Part shown: positions 47,320 to 56,439 of the stretch, piece after piece
Position numbering within the stretch: position 1 is the stretch's first letter
How the letters are laid out: every line of letters begins with the position of its first letter
NCBI GenBank assembly: GCA_015179125.1
Contig: WHVA01000052.1
Location: forward strand, 285,554-349,553
From: Gautieria morchelliformis
Taxonomy: Eukaryota > Basidiomycota > Agaricomycetes > Gomphales > Gomphaceae
DNA length: 64,000 nt
Direction: 5' to 3'
Program-made: the position numbers and the translations under genes
Notes under the pieces: generated by a model
What the model was told of the DNA's origin: nothing
The model's input: only the letters and a program-made list of their open reading frames with translations
The model's database searches: none

Positions 47320-48591
47320 ATGGCTCCCACGGTCCTACCACCACCGCCGCCGCCCGATAAACTCCCAGTGCAGTCTACTGCAGCACCTTTAGCAACTATA
47401 CTAGAACAGCTTAGTATTCTGACACATGGAATTGCTCTCCCTAAGACCAAGGCTGCAAAAACAGCGACAATCTCTCTCGACGCCCTGCACCAAAGCCGCG
47501 ACCTGATCTCTATAGCCCAATCGACACTCAAAGACTCTCAACATGACCTACAACTAGCCAGTGTTTACAAACATCTGGAAGCCATCTCCACGCACTTAGG
47601 CCTTCCAAACACCACACAGTCCGCTGGAAAACGCACCTACGCATCCGTCCTTACCTCACCCACTACGCCGGCCCCACAGCCTTCGCCTGACCCCAAAACA
47701 CCTTTCCGAAACACACAGTTCGACCTCACGCTTGTGCAGTCCAACCGCAACACCCCAGCGCTCTCAGGTCTATCCGACGAGGAGCTAGGAGAGGAAATCT
47801 GCAAAGCTGTCGAAGACGCTGAGTGCTGGTTCGAAACAAAATCATACACACCAGATGCCAATGGAGATGAGGACATAGAGACAATCCCGCCGCGGATCCG
47901 TGCTGCAGGTCGATACCGGAGAGGGGATATATGGCTGGCGACATGCAGCGAAGCTGAACAAATTTACCTTGCCTCCACAGTGCACTGCTGGCTCCCCAAA
48001 CTCTCCGATCAGCTCTCTGTTGCCCAAAAGACCTTCCCAATTGTTGTTCATGGAATCCCCGCCTCATTTGACACTTCACGGGACAGCTGCGATGTTATCT
48101 CCCTCATCAACCACAACGACCACATCATCACCCACCCCTCGACACTCAAACAGATTGAGTTCCTTGCCCGCCCGCAGAACAATCAGCAAACCAAGAAACA
48201 CACGTCTATAGTCCTCTATTTCACAGATGCCCAAGTTGCCAACAACTGCATCAGCCACCACATTGCGTTCCGGGGTCACCTCCACCCAACAGCTAAGTTC
48301 ATACGCCGCCCGCCACGATGCTACAACTGTCATCGCTATGGGCACTTTGCACGGCTCTGCAAGAGGACAACCGTTTGTGGACACTGCTCGGGCAAACATA
48401 CAACACGCGAGTGCCCGTGTCCCAATGAGGAAAAATGCGGCAGACCCGTACCATGTCAGCACGTCACACCGAGATGTGCTGTCTGCTCAGGTGCCCACGC
48501 TGCAGTCAGTAACGAATGCCCAGAGCACAAAGCTGCCCTGGGCCGCCATGCACTCAAATTCGCTGAGGCAGGTCCTCTCTACGAGGCCTAG
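47320..48591 (+). CDS. LINE-type ORF1 (gag-like) protein with CCHC zinc knuckles
   Basis: An intact 423-codon frame opens at ATG 47320 (MAPTVLPPPPPPDK). The frame is also open upstream to 47209 without an ATG. The C-terminal part carries three knuckles: CYNCHRYGHFARLC (C-x2-C-x4-H-x4-C), CGHCSGKHTTREC and CAVCSGAHAAVSNEC, with an extra Cys-rich stretch between the last two. Such proteins bind element RNA in non-LTR retrotransposons of the Tad/L1 type. No ORF2 (endonuclease/RT) follows, so the element is 3'-truncated or the ORF has been left alone. The intact frame is notable among the decayed elements here. Confidence 0.75.
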   Translation: MAPTVLPPPPPPDKLPVQSTAAPLATILEQLSILTHGIALPKTKAAKTATISLDALHQSRDLISIAQSTLKDSQHDLQLASVYKHLEAISTHLGLPNTTQSAGKRTYASVLTSPTTPAPQPSPDPKTPFRNTQFDLTLVQSNRNTPALSGLSDEELGEEICKAVEDAECWFETKSYTPDANGDEDIETIPPRIRAAGRYRRGDIWLATCSEAEQIYLASTVHCWLPKLSDQLSVAQKTFPIVVHGIPASFDTSRDSCDVISLINHNDHIITHPSTLKQIEFLARPQNNQQTKKHTSIVLYFTDAQVANNCISHHIAFRGHLHPTAKFIRRPPRCYNCHRYGHFARLCKRTTVCGHCSGKHTTRECPCPNEEKCGRPVPCQHVTPRCAVCSGAHAAVSNECPEHKAALGRHALKFAEAGPLYEA

Positions 48592-49552
48592 TCAGGCCTA
48601 CAACAGGATCTACACTACTCACTGCAATCTGAACGCTGCCACTTCACCCTTGATGCATGATACCTACGCAAAACACACTGACCTGACCACCCTTCGTGCT
48701 ACTAACTCGGACCCACCCGCTCTGGACTGGATGTGAGACATGTCCGTGTCGTTCCGGCAATTCGCTGGCTCATCACGGCTAATAACGGGTCTCACTTTTT
48801 CCCTATTCTCACAAATCCAGTTGTTAACACTCTATCATACAATCCAACTGTCGCAGCCTCCCTTTGATATTACGCTAGATACCTATGTCTCATATAGTAG
48901 TAAAGTGCACCATAAGCGCCCGGCGCTTCGAGCACTATAATTGACTATCTCTCTCTCTCTCTCTACCTCCAAACGTTATGTCTGAGTTGGACAAGGGATT
49001 CAACTAATATGATTCAATGTCACTAATTATATTATAGAACATGTCATTGCACCAAGGTGCCTTCCGAAAGGAAAAAAAAAAAAAATTCCCCAAGGCGAGG
49101 GTTTGGCACATCACGTGACCTAAGTGCCCGCTTACATAAAGGTGCCAGTTTAAGATGACTTCTATCTTAGATGCGTATGTGAGGCTTGTACTACAGGGGT
49201 TGGAGTGCCGGTTGCTGCGGCATGTATGTATTGTATCTATCAAATGAGAAGAGAGATATAAAACTTGGATATCAGAAATGTGTGATGTGTGGAAAGAAAG
49301 GAAAGGGAAAGTCCATGTGCGGTGGCTTAGTCACTGTGCCACTCCATGGATCAGGTGGTCTCGGGCTCAGGGATGGGCCCGCAGGCTTTTGTATCGGACA
49401 TTGGTCTGCGGCGGCGTGGTGTGTGCTATGTGGGCATGTGTGGGCTTGGGTAGACGTGTGTGGGCTGGTGAGTTATCAAGTGGGAATCGTAAGAATGTGC
49501 ATGCGATGTGGGTGAAGAAAGGGGAGATTGTGTGAGATGATAGTATTTGTGA
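48592..49552. other. Region after ORF1: microsatellite and GT-rich DNA
   Basis: A (TC)n tract lies at 48948-48964 and an A-tract at 49072-49085. The match to the copia-side sequence (49140-49175 inverted against 43642-43676) suggests a second copia LTR remnant. 49280-49550 is GT-rich with Cys-rich frames that I regard as chance. Confidence 0.4.
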
Positions 49553-49710
49553 CAAAAAGGTCAGGCAAATGGGGAACTAACTAGAAAAGGGAATCAGGCC
49601 TGATGGAAGGTGCAAAGGGAAACCCGAAGGAAAGCCAAGAAATACCCGAGGTTCCTGAATGTGAACTGAAGCTGAGGCTTCAGGTCTGGATTCGGGAACG
49701 GATCATAACA
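49553..49710 (-). repeat. Element A 3' LTR, truncated
   Basis: It aligns with 56205-56354 (GGGGAACTAACTAGAAAAGG through GATCATAACA). The distal about 300 bp present in the 5' LTR are missing at the left, so the outer part was deleted. Confidence 0.85.
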
Positions 49711-49731
49711 GTATCTCCCCCTTATGGCCGA
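49711..49731 (-). promoter_or_regulatory. Polypurine tract of element A
   Basis: Read on the minus strand, TAAGGGGGAGATAC directly precedes the 3' LTR start TGTTATGATC. It is the expected primer for plus-strand DNA synthesis. Element B has the matching GAGGGGGGAATAC in the same place (62859-62872). Confidence 0.8.
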
Positions 49732-49740
49732 ACCCATGAG

Positions 49741-50912
49741 TAGGCGCTGCAAGAAAACTGACAACTTGCGCAAGAGCGCAAGGAAGCTGCGGAGAAGAAA
49801 TGGCAGGAGGTCGAAGAAAAAGCCAAGGCAGAACAGAAAGAGTGGGAGGCACAGGCCGAGGCCAGGTGACTAGCCAAAGAGGTGCAAAAAGCCAAGGAGG
49901 CTCAGAAAGCTGAGGAGGCATGGGAGGCAGAGAAGAAAGCTTTAAAGGCTAAAGCCAACAAGGCTCGGAAGGCAAGGGGGCCAGCATTCGAACGTGAGCG
50001 ACAGCGACTTCTCACTATTCTGGAAGCTGAAACGATCCGACAAGCCAATTTTGATCAAAACTATCACATCCCATCGCCCGAGCCATTAGTCATGGATTCG
50101 GCAACCGCACAGGCCCGGGTTCTGGTGGCAAAACATGCGGCCGAAAGAAATGCAGCTAAGGTGAAGCCAAAAGCCTCAGGATCGAAGAAGAGGAAAGCAA
50201 CTGAGGAGTCAGATGAGGAAGAGTTGGATGAAGAGGTAAGTCCTCAGATCGGTTCGGTTTGACTTATGCTTTTATTTTCAGCATGAACCTTGTGATGCTT
50301 GCAGGCATCACCAAACCCAGTGTCTGCGTGGGAAGAAAACCACCTGCCAGCAGTGCGTGGACCAAAAGGTTTGGTGCAGTTTCCTGGACAGGAAACAGAA
50401 ACAGAAGGATGAGGAGGGAACTGAGGGGCCAGGGCCGAAGAAGGCCAAGGTGGCTTCGGTCAAGCCGTCAGGAGCCATACCGATGGTGGACATCCGTGCT
50501 GGGCCATCGGGAGCGGGGATCAAGGGCTTGAAACCTGATGGGTTTTCTGGAGCCGAGGTCTCCTTGATGGTGAGGGACTGGCTGTCCCAACAAAACCAGC
50601 AGCTGGAGAGGAGCAATCATTTTCTCCAGGGAGTTCTGGATTTTGTGCAGCGGATTGAGCGGCACAGCTCCAGACTAAACAAGCGGCTACCACAGTGGCC
50701 AAGAACATGGCCTTGTGTCGGGTTCGGGTTCAGGTTTGAGGAGTGTAGGAAGGGAAAAAGGAACAGAGGAAAAAGATAAGGGAAAAGAAAAAGAGACAGA
50801 GGAAAAAGTGGAAGCGGAAGCAGGTTCGGGTTCAGATGACAGGGATGAGGAAGATGAGCAGGATGATGGGGGAAAGGACACGGATGAGGATGCTACTATG
50901 GAGGACAATTAA
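49741..50912 (+). pseudogene. Antisense ORF of gypsy A: coiled coil, Zn2Cys6-like cluster, acidic tail
   Basis: This ORF lies on the strand opposite to gag-pol, between the 3' LTR and the end of pol. The frame reads a Lys/Glu/Ala-rich coiled coil (AEKKWQEVEEKAKAEQKEW; AKEVQKAKEAQKAEEAWEAE), a basic SGSKKRKATEE stretch, EEDELDEE-like acid, an intron (50236-50281, GT-AG), then CDACRHHQTQC and CQQCVDQKVWC. The six cysteines (50291-50377) are spaced C-x2-C-x6-C-x7-C-x2-C-x6-C, the fungal Zn(II)2Cys6 pattern. A central predicted helix follows (DWLSQQNQQLERSNHFLQG) and, after a +1 frameshift near 50690, a Glu/Asp-rich tail ending DEDATMEDN. Two in-frame TGA codons (49759, 49867) fit CGA decay, and no clear start codon remains. 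Role unknown; a DNA-binding regulator of the element or host is an inference. Confidence 0.65.
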
Positions 50913-51148
50913 ACTAATGTTTTCGGTTTTATACCTAATGTGAATCTTTTTTCTTGGTGTTTTTTGTTTCGGAATCGGGATCGGGAATGGAAGTGAAATG
51001 AACAGTCAGAGAGAAAGGAAAAGCCAAAAACTACAAGCGTAGCTATTCGGCAAAATGGCCGAGATAAAACATAGCAAAGAGTGTTGTGTGTAACTAAGAA
51101 AGTGACCGTCAAATGAGTGAAAGGAAACAGGAGAGCCAAAGCTCGGGT

Positions 51149-54100
51149 TCAGGGAACCCATGGTCCAGGCTTGGTAGGGTAGGCTGAGTGAAAGTCGGTC
51201 ATGATCTCGGCCACATGGCTGAGCTCGGTTGCAAGGACCCATGATGTCTCTTCATCGGTACCTTCATAATCAGCCCAACAGATGAGGTACAGGAGATTAC
51301 AGGGTCTACAGCGTCGGTCGATCTTGGAATCAAGAATCTCAGAAATCTCATACTCTGTCTCACTGTCAATTTCGACTGGGGGTGGCGGAGACTGAACCCA
51401 ATTCCGAATGGTGTTCAGGATTGCGGGCTCGAGCATGGAGATATGAAAGACCGGGTGGACTGCCCAAAGGCTATCCGGGAGGCGTAGAATGTAAGCTTGG
51501 GATCCGGCCTGGCCAATAATCTCAAAGGGACCGAGGTACTTCTCAGCCAGCTTCTTTGAGGGCCGGGTTGTTTGGAAGAACTGCACTTTTACAACCACGG
51601 AGGATCCTATTGCAAACTCAGGAGCGGGAGCGCATCGCGTGTCGGCTGAGACCTGATACCAATATTGAGCGGATTTGATTTGCTCTTTCAAGGCAGCGTG
51701 AAGCTGGTCAAGGTCAACTGCAAAGTCTCGGGCTTAGGAGGATGCGAGGTCCCATTCAGGGTGAACCGTGAGGTTTGGGTTGTATCCCTTGTTGGCAAAG
51801 AAGGGTGAGATGCCGGTAGTTGCACTGGGAGCATTGTTGTACGCAAACTCGGCGAGTGGTAGCAAGTCAGACAAATTGTCCTGTTGATAATTGCAATACA
51901 CACGAAGATACTGTTCCAGAGTTTGGTTTATATGTTCGGTTTGACCATCGCCTTCAGGATGATATCCTGAGGTGAAATGCAGTTTCATGTTGAGAGCCTT
52001 ACCTAGGGAACAGAAAAAGTGCGAGACAAATTCCAAACCTCGGTCAGATGTTACATGGCTAGGGACACCGTGCTTCGAGAAGATGTGCAAGACAAACAGG
52101 CAGGCGAGGTCTGTGGATGTCACCATGTGGGAGGTCAGGATGAATATGCTCTGCTTGGTTAAGCGGCAAACTACTACAAGGATTGCAGTGAATCCCAAAG
52201 ATGCCCGCAACTGCTCAATGAAATCCATGGAGATGGAATTCCAAGGTTGCTCAGGTATCGGAAGCTGCTGCGAGGAGCCATAAGGCTGATGACGCTGTGA
52301 CTTTGAACACAAGCAAGTGGTGCAAGACTTGCAAAAGTCAATGATGAAAGACCGAAGTGTGGGCCATGTGTATTCCCATCTGATGAGTTCTTGTTTTGAC
52401 CAAAATGTCCTGAGAGTACATGGTCATGTTTGTACTGAAGTACTCAGAGCCAGAGGTCGTTGGCATCAGGAACATATATGCGGCCATCGAGGAGGAGGAA
52501 GCCGTCCTCAGTTTGTGTCCATCTCGGGTCGGAACTATCACTGAGATGCCGAGCGGCTACAGGATCGGATGCCAGGTTAGCTAAAATGTTGGCGTGAAGC
52601 TTCTCAGAGTCCATCACAGTGCTTGCCTGGAGAACGGGTGCAAGCAACCAAGTTGCCTGTAGGGATTCCAACAGTTGTTGATTTGTGAAAATCAGTCGGA
52701 AGTTTTGCGGGTTAACTGAGCTGTAGTCATTACCTCCCTCTTTAAGGTAGATGTCCCATCATCTAGTTAGAGTGTCGGGTTTTGTGCCAAGCTTTCTGGG
52801 ACGGAACTGAATAATGAGGTTAAATTGTGAGAGGAATTCGGACCAGCGGGCTTCTCATCGGGTTAGCAACTTTGTGGTGGCAAAATACTCCAAGTTTTTG
52901 TGGTCAGTGACAACATCGATAGGGGAGCCGGAGCCCTCCAAATAGTGTCTCCAACATTGAAATGCTTCAAAAATTGCCAATAGCTCTTTATCATGGACAT
53001 TGTAATTTAATTTGGCACCGGAAAATGTTTGGGAATGGAAAGTGACCGGGTGCAGGACACCTTCTTCATTGAACAAAGACAGGATTGCACCGAGGGCATA
53101 ATCCGAGGCATCGGTTTCCACGACCATAGGCCGGTCGGGAATCCAATGCGACAGAATCGGGGCCAAAGTGAAAGCTTCTTTGAGGTGATTGAAAGACTTT
53201 CAGCATTCTTCGGTAAACACCCACAGGGTGCCTTTACAAGTGAGCTGGGCGAGGGGAACTGTGATGTCGGAATAGTTGTAGATAAAGCAGTGGTAAAAAT
53301 TGGCAAAGCTGACGAAGGACTGTATGTCTTTTACCTTCCAAGGTTCGGGCCAATCGCGGATTGTCTGGACTTTGTCTTCAGACATGGTAAAGCCGTTGGT
53401 AGACAGCATATACCATAAGAATTCCACAGAATCTCAGTGCCATTCACATTTATCAGGTTTAGCATAGAGACTGTGTTTCCAAAGACGCCGCAATACTTCA
53501 CAGACGTGTTCCCTGTATTTGACTGGGTCATCAGAGTAGATGAGTATGTCCTCAAGGTACACAATGACACATACATCAAGCATATCTCCAAAGACATCAT
53601 TCATAAAACATTGAAAAACCACGGGACCGTTGGTCAAGCCGAATGGCATGACTAGCCATTCAAAAGAGCCGTACCGGGTCCGGAATGCTGTTTTCCACTC
53701 ATCGCCTTCGGCGACTTGTACAAGGTGGAATGCATGCCGAAGGTCGATTTTGGTATAAATCCGAGCCTTCTGGGGTGCATCCAACAAGTTGGTAATTAAC
53801 GGGAGTGGATAGCGGTCCTTCTTCGTGATCTTATTGAGTGCTCAGAAATCCATGCAGAGCCGAAATTTGCCACTCTTCTTTTTGACAAAGAGGATAGGGG
53901 CTCCGTGGGAGGACTGAGTGGCCCGAATGTAACCCAGATTCAGGTGCTCATCAATGAAAGCTCGGAGTGTGGCAAGCTCCAAGGTAGAGAGCGAGTATAA
54001 CGGGGGTTGAGGAGGAGTAGCACCATCCTCCAATGCAATCTTGAGATCGTAGGGTCAGTGGGGAGCCAAGGCATCACCCTTGGACTTGCTAAAGACATCC

Positions 54101-54936
54101 ACGAAGTCATGATACTCCTTCGGAGCATCCTTAAGATCCACCAGGTCGGGTTGCACAGAAGCCGAATGGGCTGAAGCCTCGGATTCAGGCTGCGCCAGGT
54201 TTAGCTGGAAACATTGGGAACCCTCTAGTTTTCAGGCACGGTAAAACGCTGCCACATCCAGGAGAGCCACCCAGGGGGCTTCCAAGCTCGGGTTTGGCTC
54301 AGTCTCGGCTGTAGAGGCAGCAGCTGGAGCTGGCAGGGGTTCCACAGGACTGCCCAGGAGGGTAGTTCAGAACGTAATACTGCCCAGTACCCAGTCAATC
54401 AACGGATTGTAGCGGGCGAGCCAGTTGTGTCCAAGAACTACCGAAACAGATGAATCAAGGGGGGTGACATAAAAGTCTACAGAATGGGTGTGACCATCGG
54501 GGAAATGGATAGGTAGCTCTACAGCTTCAGTAATTACTGAATTTGTACTACCATCGAACAAACGGAGCGGGATTGGATCTACGGATCAGGTTTTCAGACT
54601 ATTTCTACTTACAAAAACTGATTCAATAAAACAATGAGTAGAACCAGAATCTACTAGAGCTGTAAACTTTTGGTTGGGGAGCAGAGATGAGGATAAACTA
54701 ACTACAAGAGAATTCGGAGAACAGAGAGCAGAGGCATTGATTCTTACCTCCCCTAATGTGCAAGCCAAGTCAACGCAACCCTCGGTATGCACAGAGGCCG
54801 TAGGGCCGCTGACTATTTTTTGCGCCCGAAGCCGAGCTATCAGCTTTGTCATGGGACATCTTCCCGTCAGAAGCCATGGCTTCCTGGGCCGACGTGGCCC
54901 TCGGACATTCCTTCGCATGGTGGCCACTCTGCGCAC
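51149..54936 (-). pseudogene. Gypsy A pol: protease, RT, RNase H, integrase, chromodomain
   Basis: From high to low coordinate: protease LVDSGSTHCFI and VVLGHNWL (54936-54367); RT with [40 protein letters not shown] and [12 protein letters not shown] (about 54030-53430); RNase H with METDASDYALGAIL-like VETDASDYALGAIL and TDHKNLEYF (53170-52860); integrase with CKSCTTC, SMDFIEQL, VTSDRGLEFVSHFF and DGQTEHINQTLEQY (52350-51730), the D, D and E positions being present; chromodomain with YLICWADYEGTDEETSWV (51300-51180). The catalytic YxDD reads YLED, so the first Asp is Glu. The frame is broken by at least eight stops (TGA where Arg is expected, TAA where Gln is expected) and a frameshift near 52390. 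It is inactive as it stands. Confidence 0.9.
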
Positions 54937-55600
54937 ATACTAAGCAGAGGTTGTTATCCATGCGATGTTGGTGTTCTGCAGGTGTGAGTTTGCCATCCTT
55001 GCCAAGTCTGTCTAGTTTGCATTTTTTCTGACCCTGGGACTGATTATTCCCTTTCAGCTTGTCCTTGCCTTTGCCTTGGTTGTTGCTGGCATTGGCGTTG
55101 GAGTTGCCGGAACCTTGACCTTGTTGTCAGTCATTGTTCTGGGATCCTCGGTTTTGGTTGGCTGACCTATCATTCTTGGCCTTGGGTTTGGGAGCAGAGT
55201 GAGTCTTGTGAGAGAGTTCACTGCGACATTCCCAATATCTCTGGTCAATTTTCTGAATGAGGTCTCAGAGGTCGTCAAGGGTTCAAAGTGCACCATTTCA
55301 TCCTTGATTCACTTCAGCAAAGCCAAATCGTTATACTAGAGGATGGATGCAAGCCTGTAGAATTCGACAAAAACCCGAGTTGTCTTGTGGTTATCCTTCA
55401 TGACCAAATTCTCGAGCTCAATTTTGGCATCCACAACTTGGTCGCAGGGGCCGAAATCCACCACCACCAAGCCCATTATCAGTGAGCCTTTCTAAAGCCG
55501 TAAGCAGCCACCCTACCTGTTCCTCGCCATTTGCCACTGCATTCGGGTTGGGATTAGGTCTCGGGCCTGCTGTGTCGGGATCGGAATTGTGCTCAGAATC
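54770..55600 (-). pseudogene. Gypsy A gag with zinc knuckle
   Basis: The minus strand reads ELENLVMKDNHKTTRVFVEF, LIQKIDQRYWECRSELSHKT, an Asn/Gly/Lys-rich linker and CLVCAQSGHHAKEC (C-x2-C-x4-H-x4-C). In-frame stops sit at about 55345, 55308, 55262 and 55126, each where CAG or CGA would be expected. The end of gag overlaps the start of the protease frame in another register (54770-54936), either a frameshift site or later damage. Confidence 0.8.
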
Positions 55601-55897
55601 GGAGTCATCGCCACCTCCACCGCCATTGCCAGGATCACTCAGTTAGGGGGGTTCAGCGTTCGGTTCTTCAGGAACTTTGCTGATATGCCCTCGGCCAGAA
55701 CCAATAACTCAGCGCCAGGGTGCTGGTTGAACTGACGGGGGTTGAATACCAGTGATGGAACGAGGGGTTTTCTGGGACGCTAGAAGCACCTCGTGCATGC
55801 TGAGCTTCAATTGTCGGTGTTACGTGGCTGCCTTCAGCACGGGTGTATGAACAGGTGATCAGCATACTGAACAATGAGTGTAGGAGTTCAGATATAC

Positions 55898-56354
55898 TGT
55901 TAAGGTTGTGTATCATACTGTAGTTCAGCTTTACCAAGGCCAAACTCGGGTCTCGGGTCAGAGGGCTTGGCTTCAACCTCATGGGTTGTGCCCACTCAGT
56001 GTTCTGCCCTAATTTCAGGAGCGGTCTCGGCTATACACTGAGAAGCGGGTTTTTGATATCAAGCAGAGAGGTCTTAAGTATAAGGAGCTAATTCGATATC
56101 TGAACTGAGGAACTACAATACATGGACTAGAGGTCTATATAGTAAAGTAGCATGCAGGGTTGCAAAGAGAACATGATCAGATCAATGGTCAGGGGGACAA
56201 AGGGTCAGGAAAATGGGGAACTAACTAGAAAAGGGAATCAGGGGTCATGGAAGGTGCGAAGGGAAACCCAAAGGAAAGCCGAGAAATACCCGAGGTTCCC
56301 AAATGAGAACCGAAGCCAAGGCTTTGGGTCTGGATTTGGGAACAGATCATAACA
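55898..56354 (-). repeat. Element A 5' LTR (457 bp)
   Basis: On the plus strand it begins TGTTAAGG and ends ATCATAACA, perfect TGTTA/TAACA ends. The minus-strand sequence just after the LTR, GTATATCTGAACTCC, resembles a tRNA primer-binding site of the TGGTATCTGAAC kind. It is the only complete LTR of this element. Confidence 0.7.
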
Positions 56355-56439
56355 GCCACACAGAAACCCATCCCCACCCTCCAGATGTACATGCCCTGAC
56401 TTCATGCCTACAAAAAGAGAATGCCAAGACAGTGTGTGA

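Larger units (their letters stand above)
49553..56354 (-). mobile_element. Ty3/gypsy chromodomain retrotransposon A, near full length
   Basis: On the minus strand the order is 5' LTR (55898-56354), gag with one CCHC knuckle, protease, RT, RNase H, integrase and chromodomain, then an extra ORF on the opposite strand, polypurine tract and truncated 3' LTR (49553-49710). It is about 6.8 kb. Many stops are present, nearly all explicable as C-to-T changes. It abuts element C at 56355. Confidence 0.9.

Noticed and set aside
48948-48964. CRISPR-like or satellite array
   Set aside because: It is a simple (TC)n microsatellite. No spaced direct repeats of CRISPR type occur anywhere in the window, and the genome is eukaryotic.
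49186-49535. Cys-rich plus-strand frames (CVMCGKKGKGKSMCGG) as a zinc-finger gene
   Set aside because: The region is GT-rich, which yields Cys, Gly, Val and Trp codons by composition. Cysteine spacing is irregular and there is no upstream or downstream exon.
55270-55485. Plus-strand 65-codon frame with HHQAHYQ
   Set aside because: Antisense shadow of gypsy A gag.
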